Origin: Rhizobium sp. ZPR4
GTDB taxonomy: Bacteria; Pseudomonadota; Alphaproteobacteria; Rhizobiales; Rhizobiaceae
Direction of reading: 5' to 3'
DNA: 64,000 nucleotides
NCBI RefSeq assembly: GCF_040215725.1
Contig: NZ_CP157967.1
Span: 558,001-622,000, forward strand
This document shows positions 7,462 through 16,369 of the stretch, piece after piece. The translations under genes and the position numbers were made by a program. The notes under the pieces were generated by a model. That model was not told the origin of the DNA. It saw only the letters and a program-made list of their open reading frames with translations, and made no database searches. How positions within the stretch are numbered: the stretch's first letter is position 1; each line of letters begins with the position of its first letter.

Positions 7462-8523
7462 TTAGAAGCTGCGATGGAAGCGCAGCACGCCCGACCACTG
7501 GTCCTGATTGATGGAGTCCCAGTTGGTGTAGGATACTTCCGGCGTGATCTGGAAGTTCTTGACCGGGGTGAACTTGAGGTTCGCCGTGGCGGCAAAGATC
7601 TTCGAGTCGGTGTAGGCAACCTGAGCGTTTGCCTGCAGCTTTTCGTTGATCGGAACGGTTACGCCGCCCCAGGTAGCCCAGTCGCCCCAGCCGATGTTCT
7701 TGGCCGGACCTGCACCGTTCGCGCTGGCGTACTTGTTCAGCTGGTCGCCGTCGGTGTTCCAGCCAGCCATGAGGAAGGCCTTGAAGATGCCGAAGTCGGC
7801 ATCGACGCGAGCCTTGATGGCGCCTTCTTCGACGATGGAGTCATAACCGCCGACGATCTTGAAGCCGAAGTTGCCGGCCTTGTAACCGAGACCCGCAACG
7901 ACGTCCGGCGTGTAGTGGTTGGTGCTGCTGCGGCCGTTTACGCCCGTGGCGCCAGCGCCGGAGTTGCTGTCTTCGAGCGAGACGACAGCGGTGAAGCCGT
8001 TGCCTGCGTCGTAGTTGTAGGTCAACTGGTTGAGTTCGTACGGACCGTCATAGACCACGTCGTCGTTGATGACGCCGCCAGCATAACCCGTGTAGAGGTT
8101 GTACTGAGAGTCGAGCTTACCGACGGTGAAGCCGCCGAGGCTGATGTTGGCGAAGATCAGCTTGGTGGTGGTCGCGCCGCCATCGTTCCAGTCGAAACGC
8201 AGAACGGTGTTGGTCTTCAGCGCACCGTATTCCGTGTCGGATGCAGTGTCGACGGTCAGGTGTGCACGGCTGCGCCAGTAGGTGCCGTTGGTCGAGCGCG
8301 GGTTGTAAGCGTCGTACCACTTGCCTTCGGTACGAACATAACCGCCGATCTTGAGGCAGGTTTCGCTGCCCGGGATGAAGAAGTAACCAGCGCCGAATGC
8401 GTCGCAGATGCGGACATATTCCAACGGTTCCGGCTCGGCAGCTACGATAGCGTCAGCCGCCTGGGCGCCAGAAACTACTGCGAGAGCAGCAGCGGAGCCG
8501 AGAAGAAGGCTCTTGATGTTCAT
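7462..8523 (-). CDS. ropA: Outer-membrane porin, RopA/Omp2 family
   Basis: 353 residues from the ATG at 8523, preceded by GGAG; this start leaves a clean signal peptide ending at SGAQA|AD. The family forms trimeric 16-stranded general diffusion porins of Rhizobiales. Typical features are the N-terminal EYVRICDAFGAGYFFIPG segment with a cysteine pair (residues about 42 and 57), KIGGYVR, many alternating beta strands, and the terminal phenylalanine (RFHRSF) used for outer-membrane assembly. It stands alone with a long AT-rich upstream region and a strong hairpin downstream, consistent with a monocistronic, highly expressed gene. Confidence 0.93.
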   Translation of the reverse strand: MNIKSLLLGSAAALAVVSGAQAADAIVAAEPEPLEYVRICDAFGAGYFFIPGSETCLKIGGYVRTEGKWYDAYNPRSTNGTYWRSRAHLTVDTASDTEYGALKTNTVLRFDWNDGGATTTKLIFANISLGGFTVGKLDSQYNLYTGYAGGVINDDVVYDGPYELNQLTYNYDAGNGFTAVVSLEDSNSGAGATGVNGRSSTNHYTPDVVAGLGYKAGNFGFKIVGGYDSIVEEGAIKARVDADFGIFKAFLMAGWNTDGDQLNKYASANGAGPAKNIGWGDWATWGGVTVPINEKLQANAQVAYTDSKIFAATANLKFTPVKNFQITPEVSYTNWDSINQDQWSGVLRFHRSF

Positions 8524-8960
8524 AAATACTCCAATCCAATATAGATTGGGCACAGGCAATCGCGCCGAAAAATCGACGTGCCTTAACCCTATCCCTGTTT
8601 AAAAACCCCGACTCGGGAGAAACGGGCCCCACCCGCTTCTGGTCGCCATTAAAGACGAATTCCTGCAAAGTTATATGATATATTTTTCTGCAGATGACTT
8701 TTTCGTGAAATTTAAGTTTTAGTTGCAAGAAAGCAACATATACAAACAAAGATGGTAAGTACTGCATAATATTGGCTGCCGAATAGTCATTTTGGGGTAG
8801 AATATGGAGTTTTATTTTATTCGAATATTAGTTGATAATATTTATCGTCACGCGGTCAGCCAGACGCAATTGCCCATTTGATTGTTTATACGGCGATCAT
8901 CACCCTCCCGCGGCAGCTGAGGGGTGTATATTCGAGCGATCGCTGGCTCTTGCGGTATGG
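8524..8960. other. Long AT-rich region upstream of the porin
   Basis: 437 bases between the porin start and the next gene. The part from about 8640 to 8870 is markedly AT-rich for this genome (runs such as TTATATGATATATTTTT). It probably holds the porin promoter and leader. I could not fix a -35/-10 pair, and no RNA gene is recognised. Confidence 0.4.
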
Positions 8961-9326
8961 TTAGTATGAGGCTGGTCGCTTGGAGGCCGTGATGATGAGT
9001 TTGCTCAGCATCGAGCCGATCATAATGCCCCAGAGCCCGCTGGTCATGCCGACGATGATGTCGAGCGTCGAGCCAAAATTGCCGTTTGCCAGCAAATGCG
9101 ACACGGAAAGCAGCAGCACGCTGCCAATCATCAATAGGCAGGTGAAGGAGGGAGATTGCGGGTAGGCGAGCCGGGCAAGCATTCCTGCTATGCAGAGTGC
9201 GGCGGCGCGAAAGATATCGAACGGATTGCCGAACGTCGCCTGCCAATTGAGATGCGCAAAGGTCACGCCGATGAGCGTCGCAATATAGGTCCAGGCTATA
9301 ATCTTCAAAAACCGGTCTGATATCAT
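8961..9326 (-). CDS. Small integral membrane protein, VanZ-like
   Basis: 121 residues with about four predicted membrane helices (near residues 7-24, 38-56, 62-80 and 85-110). The layout (short N-terminus, WTYIATLIGVTFAHLN, then helices with FDIFRAAALCIAG and a basic tail) resembles VanZ-like proteins of alphaproteobacteria, whose role is unknown. A 187-codon frame on the same strand overlaps it but lacks hydrophobic structure, so this frame was preferred. No strong ribosome site is visible. The gap to the MFS gene (9327-9547 lies on its other side) shows nothing. Confidence 0.55.
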   Translation of the reverse strand: MISDRFLKIIAWTYIATLIGVTFAHLNWQATFGNPFDIFRAAALCIAGMLARLAYPQSPSFTCLLMIGSVLLLSVSHLLANGNFGSTLDIIVGMTSGLWGIMIGSMLSKLIITASKRPASY

Positions 9327-9547
9327 GGGGATATGATATAGCAGCGGTGAATATAAACGCCAGTCTGATGCCGCTGCGAAGATCGTTCGCGCATGGATCT
9401 GGTGCGCACATTTTATGTGGTTTCGAAATATTCTGTTGCGACGCGGTAGGATTTTCGGCCGTGCCCGGCCTTCGATTCGCCTCGTTGCTATGCCGCCGAC
9501 GGTGGTCGGACTGGCCGGAAAATTGCCCAGCCAGTCATCAGTGCTGC

Positions 9548-11110
9548 TTAAGCTTTCGATACGCGGAGCGTATCTTCGTCCTCTTGCAATTGTTCCGCAT
9601 CTTCTGCGGCGGCGGTCGATGACGAGCGGCCGAGGAAGGAAAAGACGACGACGGCTGTCAGAACGGTGATGGCGGTCAGAAGCCAGAGTAGCGCACTGAA
9701 GGCGTCACTATAACCCTGAATGAGAGCGTCATGCCCGATCGCCGGTACATTCGACGTCGCGGCGGTCAGATTGCCTGTCACGAGCTGCTGTGCAGCCATC
9801 GCGGCGTGCTCACCAGCGGCTGCGCCGAGGTTCGATTGAATGAAGGCGGAGAGGATGGCGCTGACGATTGCAAGCGCGACACCTTCGCCGGCGACGCGGG
9901 TGGTGCTGAAGATGCCGGTTGCCATGCCGGCCCGCTCCTTGGGAACGACGCTGACGGCAAGCCCGTCCATCAGCCCCCAGGGCAGGCTGATGCCGACGCC
10001 GATCGTTAGCAGCGGACCGATGAGAGCGGCTGGGGCCGAACCGGTGGTAAAGTGGCTGAGCCAGAAAAGGCCTGCCGCCGAGATGATGAGGCCTGTGCCG
10101 CAGATCGTTGCAGGGCTGAACCAGCGCGTCAGAAGCCCGGCGACGATGGGCAGGATGAGCAGTGGCGCCGAGAGCGCGACCATCATGCGCCCGGCGGCGA
10201 TCTCGCTCATGCCCTCTATGCCGACGAAACGCACGGGCAGCAGGATCAGCAGCACGACGAAGGCATAGGCGGGTGCGGCCGCCAGAAGCTGCACGCCGAC
10301 GAAACGCGGATAGCGAAACAGACTGAGATCCAGCATCGGTCGCTTCACGACGCGCTCGATGATACCGAAGGCGAGAAAGAGCAATGCAGCGCCGACCAGC
10401 AGGGCGATGACGAGCGCATCGCTCCAGCCGGTTTCCGGCGCGCGCAGCACGCCATAGGTAAAGAGCGTCAAGGCGAGCGTGAAGCTCAGCGCGCCTGGCC
10501 AATCCAGCCCTGCCGCATCGGGATCTCTGGATTCGCGCAGAAAGCAGGCGCCGAGGCCAAGTGCGAGCAATGCCAGCGCAACAACGAGAATGAAGATAGA
10601 CGGCCAGCCGAAGGCATCGATCATCAGGCCGGAGGCGATCGGTCCGAAGGCGAGGCCGACGCCGAAGCTGGAGCCGACAATGCTGAAGGCCCGCATCCGC
10701 GCCGTGCCGTCGAACTCCTGAGCCAGCGAGGCCATGCCGCCGGAAAAGGCGGCTGCGGCGCCAAGGCCTTGTAGAGCGCGCAATATGTCGAAGCAGACGA
10801 TGTTGCCGGCGAGCGCCAATCCAGCGGAGAATAGCGCGAAGCAGCCGACGCCGGTCAGAAAAATGCGCCGCCGGCCAAAACTGTCCGCCAGCGCGCCCGA
10901 TGCCATCAGGCAGCTGCCGAAGGTCAGCATGAAGGCATTGGTGACCCAGTTGAGCGCGATCGGGCTGTCGCCGAGCGCGCGGCTGATGGCCGGTAGGGCA
11001 ACGGCCGGGCCGGTGAAAGTGAGCGGCATCGCCGCCGCCGCACAGCAGACGGCGACGAGGACAAAGAATTTCTCGGTCGGATTTGCGACCTTTGTCTGGG
11101 GAGAGGTCAT
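9548..11110 (-). CDS. MFS drug-efflux transporter, DHA2 (14-TM) family
   Basis: 520 residues from the ATG at 11110; an upstream extension is out of keeping with the family. It has about 14 hydrophobic segments. Signatures include NWVTNAFMLTFG in the first part, the motif-A-like loop ADSFGRRR, and the motif-C-like region GPIASGLMIDAFGWPSIF. DHA2 pumps expel cationic drugs, dyes and acids by proton antiport. It is divergent from a LysR regulator across 179 bases, the usual arrangement for an efflux gene with its own activator. The substrate cannot be read from the sequence. Confidence 0.85.
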   Translation of the reverse strand: MTSPQTKVANPTEKFFVLVAVCCAAAAMPLTFTGPAVALPAISRALGDSPIALNWVTNAFMLTFGSCLMASGALADSFGRRRIFLTGVGCFALFSAGLALAGNIVCFDILRALQGLGAAAAFSGGMASLAQEFDGTARMRAFSIVGSSFGVGLAFGPIASGLMIDAFGWPSIFILVVALALLALGLGACFLRESRDPDAAGLDWPGALSFTLALTLFTYGVLRAPETGWSDALVIALLVGAALLFLAFGIIERVVKRPMLDLSLFRYPRFVGVQLLAAAPAYAFVVLLILLPVRFVGIEGMSEIAAGRMMVALSAPLLILPIVAGLLTRWFSPATICGTGLIISAAGLFWLSHFTTGSAPAALIGPLLTIGVGISLPWGLMDGLAVSVVPKERAGMATGIFSTTRVAGEGVALAIVSAILSAFIQSNLGAAAGEHAAMAAQQLVTGNLTAATSNVPAIGHDALIQGYSDAFSALLWLLTAITVLTAVVVFSFLGRSSSTAAAEDAEQLQEDEDTLRVSKA

Positions 11111-11289
11111 CGGATTACCGTGAGGTTCGAGCAAAGGGGAAGCGGCGGGCAATCCTGGGAGTGGTGGTGGCCAAAGGCCGGCGTCCGCGCGCTTCAAATG
11201 ACCCAAGCAGGATATATTTGCTGTAATCAGATGATAATTGCGCTAGTTTTCCATATATACCGGAATAAAACTCTCGAATGGAGTGCGCT

Positions 11290-12213
11290 ATGGATCGTTT
11301 GAGCGGCTTGACGGCCTTCGTTCGCACAGCGGATCTTGGCAGCTTCGCGGCCGCCGGGCGCGTGCTCGATCTTTCGGCGTCCGCCGTCGGCAAGGCGGTT
11401 AGCAATCTGGAGCATCAGCTTGGCGTGCGGCTGCTGCAGCGGTCCACGCGCAGCATCCGGTTGACCGAGGAGGGGCGTCTCTTTCACGAGCGTTGCCGGC
11501 GGGTGCTCGACGATCTCGACGATGCGCAGGCCTCGCTTGCGCAGGCGGTCGCCGTGCCACGCGGGCGGCTGCGCGTCAGCGTGCCGATCGTCAGCTACCA
11601 CTTCCTTTTGCCCGTCGTGCCGGAATTCGTCGCCCGTTATCCCGAAGTCGAACTCGACATCGATTTCAACGACCGCATCGTCGATATGATCGAGGAGGGG
11701 GTCGACGTCGCGATCCGCAGTGGCGACCTGCCGGATTCGCGGCTGATATCGCGCACCTTGCGGCCGTTCCAGATGCTGCTCTGCGCAGCGCCCAGCTATC
11801 TCGAACGCTTCGGTCTTCCCGATTGCCCGCGCGATCTCAACGAGCATCTGGCAATCCGGTTTCGCTTCCCAAACAGCGGCAAGCTGCAGGATTGGCCATT
11901 GAAAATGTCGGAGGGTGAGCTGGATCTGCGAATGCGGACGGCCTTCTCCTGCAACAATATGGAGGCGGTGCGCGGCGCAACGGTCGCCGGCCTCGGCATC
12001 GGCTGCATGCCGGATTTTCTCGTGCGCAGTACACTTGTGGAAGGAAAACTGCAGACGGTTCTCGATGATTTCATCGACGAGCCCGGCCACTTCCATCTGC
12101 TCTGGCCGTCCAATCGCCACATGTCGCCCAAGGTTCGGGTTTTCGTCGATTTTCTGAGCGAGCGGCTTTTCGCGAAGAGCTGTGATGTTTTGCCGGCGAC
12201 GACTGCTGCCTGA
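11290..12213 (+). CDS. LysR-family transcriptional regulator
   Basis: 307 residues. The N-terminal winged helix is canonical (MDRLSGLTAFVRTADLGSFAAAG, then LEHQLGVRLLQRSTRSIRLTEEG), followed by the two-lobed substrate-binding domain from about residue 90. The ATG at 11290 is preferred over 11278 because GGAG lies 5-8 bases ahead of it. It belongs to the branch of LysR proteins with short linkers often found beside oxidoreductases or pumps, and it probably controls the divergent MFS gene. I did not find a convincing T-N11-A box in the intergenic gap. Confidence 0.85.
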   Translation: MDRLSGLTAFVRTADLGSFAAAGRVLDLSASAVGKAVSNLEHQLGVRLLQRSTRSIRLTEEGRLFHERCRRVLDDLDDAQASLAQAVAVPRGRLRVSVPIVSYHFLLPVVPEFVARYPEVELDIDFNDRIVDMIEEGVDVAIRSGDLPDSRLISRTLRPFQMLLCAAPSYLERFGLPDCPRDLNEHLAIRFRFPNSGKLQDWPLKMSEGELDLRMRTAFSCNNMEAVRGATVAGLGIGCMPDFLVRSTLVEGKLQTVLDDFIDEPGHFHLLWPSNRHMSPKVRVFVDFLSERLFAKSCDVLPATTAA

Positions 12214-12383
12214 GACAGAGGTCTTTGGGCCAGTCCGAATAACGTCTGTTTGATCGGAGAGATAATTTCTGGAATTGCCTGAGAAGCAGTTGTCGTCGGA
12301 GTTCGATTTTGCGACGGTGTCGGCTTGATACGCAGATTTGCCGCGCTGATCCGCGGCTTGTGCAGCCAAATTTGGAAATCACG

Positions 12384-13442
12384 ATGAGCCGCTTCTGGAG
12401 CCCGATTGTTCATTCCTTGACCCCCTATGTCGCCGGCGAGCAGCCTACCGCGGGCGGGATAACCAAGCTCAACACCAATGAGAGCCCCTACGGTCCTTCG
12501 CCGCTTGCCCTCGAGGCGATCTCGAGGGCCACGTCCAATACGCTTCGCCTCTATCCGGACCCGACGGCGCGAGAACTGCGCGTCGCAATCGCCGAGAGTT
12601 TTGGGCTCGACAAGGATGAGGTCTTCGTCGGCAATGGATCGGACGAGGTTCTGGCTCATACCTTCCAGGCACTCTTGAATCACGAAGAGCCCCTGCTTTT
12701 CCCCGACATCACTTACAGCTTCTATCCGACCTACTGCCGCCTCTTTGGCGTTCGGTTCCAGCAGGTCCCGGTCGATGCCGAGATGTGTGTCCGCGTCGAT
12801 GACTATCGCCAGCTCTGCGGCGCGATCATCCTGCCCAATCCTAATGCGCCCACAGGCATCGGCCTGCCTCTGGCTGATATCGAGAGCCTTCTTAGGGATC
12901 ATCCCGATCAGGTTGTGGTGATCGATGAAGCCTATGTCGATTTCGGCGGCGAAAGCGCCGTTCCGCTTGTCCGAAGCAATCCGAATCTCTTGGTGATCCA
13001 GACCCTGTCGAAGTCGCGCGGGCTTGCCGGTTTGCGTGTCGGTTTCGCTGTCGGCCAGCGGCCGCTCATCGAGGCTTTGGAAAGGGTCAAGGACAGCTTC
13101 AATTCCTATCCTCTCGACCGGCTCGCTTTGGCCGGCGCCGTCGCCGCCTGGAAGGATCGGGACTGGTTCGAGCGTCATCGTGCCATGATCATCGCCAGCC
13201 GGGAACGGCTGGCCGCCGCGCTCAAGGAGCTCGGTTTTCACGTCCTCCCGTCATCCGCCAATTTTCTGTTCGCTCGGCATCCGAACCGGGCAGGTGCGGA
13301 GCTTGCGGCGGAGCTGCGGAGCAGGGGGATTTTGATAAGACGGTTTTCGGCAGAGCGTATCGGCGACTTCCTGCGCATCAGCATCGGCACGGATGAGGAA
13401 TGCGATCGGCTGGTGGCGGCGCTTGGCGAGATATTGCATTGA
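12384..13442 (+). CDS. hisC: Histidinol-phosphate aminotransferase
   Basis: 352 residues. It is a PLP enzyme that transaminates imidazole-acetol phosphate with glutamate in histidine synthesis, and members often also act on aromatic amino acids. Marks are LNTNESPYGPSP near the N-terminus, NGSDEVL, PNPNAPTG, IDEAYVDF and the PLP lysine, Lys210, in TLSKSRGLAGLRVG, with arginine RISIG at the C-terminus. The start follows GGAAATC. It stands apart from other his genes. Rhizobia usually carry more than one hisC-like gene, so a second role in aromatic transamination is possible. The 170 bases upstream show nothing clear. Confidence 0.88.
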   Translation: MSRFWSPIVHSLTPYVAGEQPTAGGITKLNTNESPYGPSPLALEAISRATSNTLRLYPDPTARELRVAIAESFGLDKDEVFVGNGSDEVLAHTFQALLNHEEPLLFPDITYSFYPTYCRLFGVRFQQVPVDAEMCVRVDDYRQLCGAIILPNPNAPTGIGLPLADIESLLRDHPDQVVVIDEAYVDFGGESAVPLVRSNPNLLVIQTLSKSRGLAGLRVGFAVGQRPLIEALERVKDSFNSYPLDRLALAGAVAAWKDRDWFERHRAMIIASRERLAAALKELGFHVLPSSANFLFARHPNRAGAELAAELRSRGILIRRFSAERIGDFLRISIGTDEECDRLVAALGEILH

Positions 13443-13447
13443 CCGGC

Positions 13448-13472
13448 AGCCTCGGACGATCGTTCCGAGGCT
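13448..13472. terminator. Hairpin between hisC and the threonine dehydratase gene
   Basis: A perfect 9-bp stem (AGCCTCGGA / TCCGAGGCT) with a 7-base loop lies just after the hisC stop and before the convergent gene's end. No T run follows on either strand, so it is a probable bidirectional end. Confidence 0.5.
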
Positions 13473-13496
13473 AGTTCCAGCGAACCGGGAGTGGTT

Positions 13497-14447
13497 TCAA
13501 TCAAATCGAACAGCGGTCGTGTTGGCGCCGCAAAGCAGCACGGCCACACGCTCGTCCGGGACCGGGACATATTTGCCGGCAAACAGCGCGGCAAAGGCCG
13601 TTGCGCCACCGGGTTCGGCGACGATCCTCAGCCGATCCCACAAAGCCTCCTGCGCTTGGCGGATCTCATCATCGGTGACCAGCACGGGACGTTGCGCATA
13701 GGCCCGGGCGATCGGAAACATGAGCTCGCCGACGCGTTTTGGCGCCAGTGAATCGGCGGCGATGCTGCCGGCGGGAGCATCGACCGGGTGCCCTGCCTCA
13801 AAGGCTTGCCAGAGTGTCGGTGCGCCTTCCGGCTCGACGGCAACGACCCGGACGCGGCCCTGAAACCAGGCAGCGATGCCGCCAATCAGTCCACCGCCAC
13901 CGACCGCGACCAGCAGCGTATCGATATCAGGAATATCCGCCTCGATCTCGACCCCGATCGTCCCTTGCCCAAGCAAGGTCTCGGGCTGGTCATAGGCGTG
14001 GATCGCCATGGCGCCGCGCTCCTCCACCCAATGCTGGCTGGCGGCAAGCGCATCGGCATAGCGTTCCCCGCCGATGATCAGGTTCGCACCATAGCCGCGG
14101 ATACGCTCGGCCTTGGCCGGCGAGGTCACGCTCGGCACGAAGATCGTTGCGGGAATGCCGAGCCGCATCGCTGCATAAGCGACTGCTGCACCATGATTGC
14201 CGCCGGAGGCCGCAACGACACCGGCCGCCGGCACATCTCTGCCGAGCAGACTGGAAAAGGCGCCGCGCGCCTTGAATGAGCCGGAATGTTGCAGAAATTC
14301 AAGTTTGAAGCCGAGATAACCCGGAGCAAGGCCGAAATCCGCCAGGTCCGAATGCAGAACCGGCGTGTGGCGGATATGCGGGCGGATCCGCTTTTCGGTC
14401 TCTGCAATGCGGGCGGGGATGATCATCGTGTCGGAAAGCATTGGCAT
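13497..14447 (-). CDS. Threonine/serine dehydratase (PLP fold type II)
   Basis: 316 residues from the ATG at 14447; the open frame runs on to a TTG at 14468, and ATGs at 14441 and 14426 are also possible. The PLP lysine is in GSFKARGA, the phosphate-binding loop in SGGNHGAAVAYAA, and the glycine-rich GGGGLIGGIA follows. There is no C-terminal ACT domain, so this is the short catabolic or racemase-like type rather than biosynthetic IlvA. The likely reaction is deamination of Thr or Ser to the 2-oxoacid. It is divergent from an ArsR regulator that may control it. Confidence 0.8.
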   Translation of the reverse strand: MPMLSDTMIIPARIAETEKRIRPHIRHTPVLHSDLADFGLAPGYLGFKLEFLQHSGSFKARGAFSSLLGRDVPAAGVVAASGGNHGAAVAYAAMRLGIPATIFVPSVTSPAKAERIRGYGANLIIGGERYADALAASQHWVEERGAMAIHAYDQPETLLGQGTIGVEIEADIPDIDTLLVAVGGGGLIGGIAAWFQGRVRVVAVEPEGAPTLWQAFEAGHPVDAPAGSIAADSLAPKRVGELMFPIARAYAQRPVLVTDDEIRQAQEALWDRLRIVAEPGGATAFAALFAGKYVPVPDERVAVLLCGANTTAVRFD

Positions 14448-14470
14448 CTCGCAGACGGAAGTTGACAATA

Positions 14471-14490
14471 ACTTTGTTACTTAGCAAAGT
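14471..14490. promoter_or_regulatory. Inverted repeat between the dehydratase and arsR-type genes
   Basis: ACTTTG and CAAAGT separated by 8 bases form a dyad 7 bases before the ArsR-type ATG and within the divergent promoter region. This is the kind of site an ArsR repressor dimer would occupy. Assignment is by position and symmetry. Confidence 0.45.
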
Positions 14491-14496
14491 GACGAA

Positions 14497-14796
14497 ATGC
14501 AAGAGCTCGATCTCATCAAGGCTTTGGCCAACGAACGCCGTCTCACCATTCTGCGCTGGCTGAAGGATCCGTGTGCCCATTTTGCGCCGCAACTCGACGG
14601 CGATCTTGTGGAGGATGGTGTCTGTGCGCTCCTCATTGCCGAGAAGCTGAAAATATCCCAGGCAACGCTGAGCGAGCACATGCGCATTCTGGTGCAAGCG
14701 GGCCTAGTGCGGCCGAAGCGCATCAAACAGTGGATTTTCTACAAGCGCGATGAAGCTCGCATGGCAACGCTGGCTGCCGTTGTCGCGAGCCTCTAA
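14497..14796 (+). CDS. ArsR-family transcriptional regulator
   Basis: 99 residues, one winged-helix domain (KALANERRLTILRWLKDP, recognition helix near SQATLSEHMRILVQAGLV, wing KRIKQWIFYKRD). Two cysteines, Cys26 and Cys43, lie around the first helices, but the ELCVCDL metal motif of classical ArsR is absent. It belongs to the subgroup with an HF.. insert (CAHFAPQLDGDLVEDGVC) that is often metal-independent. It is divergent from a threonine dehydratase and a dyad sits in between, so it probably regulates that enzyme and itself. Confidence 0.8.
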   Translation: MQELDLIKALANERRLTILRWLKDPCAHFAPQLDGDLVEDGVCALLIAEKLKISQATLSEHMRILVQAGLVRPKRIKQWIFYKRDEARMATLAAVVASL

Positions 14797-14836
14797 GCAC
14801 ATCACCAAGCTTTCGCTCGGAGCGGCTTCTCCAAAT

Positions 14837-14875
14837 GAAAAAGGCGGCTGAGCCGAGCCCGCCGCCTTACTTTTT
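14837..14875. terminator. Bidirectional intrinsic terminator
   Basis: AAGGCGGC and GCCGCCTT form the stem; five A precede it and TTACTTTTT follows it. It serves the converging arsR-type gene on the plus strand and cysN on the minus strand. Confidence 0.8.
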
Positions 14876-14889
14876 AGACGCAGTAGCGA

Positions 14890-16368
14890 TCAGATGTCGC
14901 TTGCCGCATTCGCCCAGATTTCCGCTGCCTGCGCGGCGGTGACGCGGCGCACATCCGTTTCATCACGGCGGCTGACGAAGAGCTCGCTTGCCATGATCTG
15001 CTCGGCGAGATCGGCCGGCAGGGACAGGAGAACCCGCTGGCCATCCTTGTGGATGCCGCCGAGATCGGAGCGCTTGCCAGTGATCATGCCGCCGGCAACC
15101 GTGTTGTTGCTTTCGGGGTCGATCAGGATGAAGGAGCCGGTCGAGCGGTTCTGCTCATAGGGGTCGAAGATGGCGCTTTCGTCGAAGGTCAGGCGAACCT
15201 TGCCGATGGCGTTCATCCAGAGCGCCTGCGCCGGTGCCCATGCGCCGGTCTTCAATTCAAGCTGGGCGATCGGCTGTACCTGGACGCGCTGGCGGCGGCT
15301 GCCGCTCTTCAGCCAGTAGCGCTTGCCCGGCTCAATGCCTTCCGGCTGCAGCGCAACGATCTGGGCGTCGAAGGAGAGGCCTGTCTGCGGCTGGCTATCG
15401 ATGGCGACAATCATGTCGCCGCGCGACACATCCACCTGGCGGTCAAGAACGAGCGTGATGGCGTCGCCGGCAACAGCCGCGTTGCGTACGAGATCGAAGG
15501 TTACGATCTTCGAGACGTTGGCGACCATGCCCGACGGCAGGATCATGACGCTGTCGCCCGGCTTCACCGAGCCGCCAGCGACCGTGCCCTGATAGCCGCG
15601 AAAGCTCTCGCCAGGGCGGGAGACGCGCTGCACCGAAAGACGGAAACCGACCGTCTGCGCCGAGCGCACGGTCGCGAGTTCCAGCGTCTCGACCAGCGTC
15701 GGGCCAGTGTACCACGGCATGGCAGCCTGGCCGGAATAGACGACGTTTTCGCCCTTCAGCGCCGACATCGGAATGGCGGTGATCTGCTTGACGCCGAGCG
15801 ACAGCGCGAATTCGCGGAAGTCGTTGGAAATCTTCTCGAAACCGGCGCGGTCGTAATTCGTCAGGTCGATCTTGTTGATGGCCAGTACGAACTGCTTGAT
15901 CCCGAGCTGGGAGGCGATGGTCGCGTGCCGGCGGGTCTGCTCGAGGATGCCCATGCGCGCATCGACCAGCAGCACGGCGAGATCGGCGGTCGAGGCGCCG
16001 GTTGCCATGTTGCGGGTATATTGCTCGTGGCCGGGCGTATCCGCGACGATGAAGGAGCGCTTATCGGTCGAGAAATAGCGATAGGCGACATCGATGGTGA
16101 TGCCCTGTTCGCGCTCGGCCTGGAGGCCATCGAGCAGCAATGCGAAATCGGGCAGGCCGAGATCGTTCTGCTTGCCGGTGGAATCGCGCTGGAGCGTGGC
16201 GGCCTGGTCTTCCTTGACCGCTTTGGTATCCCAGAGAAGTCGGCCGATCAGCGTGGACTTGCCGTCATCGACGCTGCCGCAGGTGATCAGGCGAAGCGGG
16301 CGCGAATCGCGAAGTGCCTTGGCCGGTTCGGCTGCGGGAATGGCGACGACGTTTGCGTTGACGGTCAT
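14890..16368 (-). CDS. cysN: Sulfate adenylyltransferase subunit 1 (GTPase)
   Basis: 492 residues. CysN is the EF-Tu-like GTPase that drives ATP sulfurylase (CysD) to make adenylylsulfate. The P-loop GSVDDGKST is at residues 31-39, followed by DTPGHEQY and NKID. The protein ends after the beta-barrel domains with no APS kinase (CysC) domain, unlike the NodQ/CysNC fusions of some rhizobia. The ATG at 16368 is separated from the cysD stop by one base, so the genes are coupled; a longer frame overlapping cysD is discounted. Confidence 0.93.
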   Translation of the reverse strand: MTVNANVVAIPAAEPAKALRDSRPLRLITCGSVDDGKSTLIGRLLWDTKAVKEDQAATLQRDSTGKQNDLGLPDFALLLDGLQAEREQGITIDVAYRYFSTDKRSFIVADTPGHEQYTRNMATGASTADLAVLLVDARMGILEQTRRHATIASQLGIKQFVLAINKIDLTNYDRAGFEKISNDFREFALSLGVKQITAIPMSALKGENVVYSGQAAMPWYTGPTLVETLELATVRSAQTVGFRLSVQRVSRPGESFRGYQGTVAGGSVKPGDSVMILPSGMVANVSKIVTFDLVRNAAVAGDAITLVLDRQVDVSRGDMIVAIDSQPQTGLSFDAQIVALQPEGIEPGKRYWLKSGSRRQRVQVQPIAQLELKTGAWAPAQALWMNAIGKVRLTFDESAIFDPYEQNRSTGSFILIDPESNNTVAGGMITGKRSDLGGIHKDGQRVLLSLPADLAEQIMASELFVSRRDETDVRRVTAAQAAEIWANAASDI

Positions 16369-16369
16369 C

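Noticed and set aside
7474..8544. Plus-strand frame of 356 codons opposite the porin
   Set aside because: The porin on the other strand has a signal peptide, beta pattern and terminal Phe; this frame has none.
8848..9411. 187-codon minus-strand frame overlapping the VanZ-like gene
   Set aside because: It is soluble and low in pattern, while the 121-residue frame has four good membrane helices. Both cannot be genes over the same bases.
11796..13241. 481-codon minus-strand frame opposite the LysR and hisC genes
   Set aside because: hisC has all PLP motifs; this frame is a shadow.
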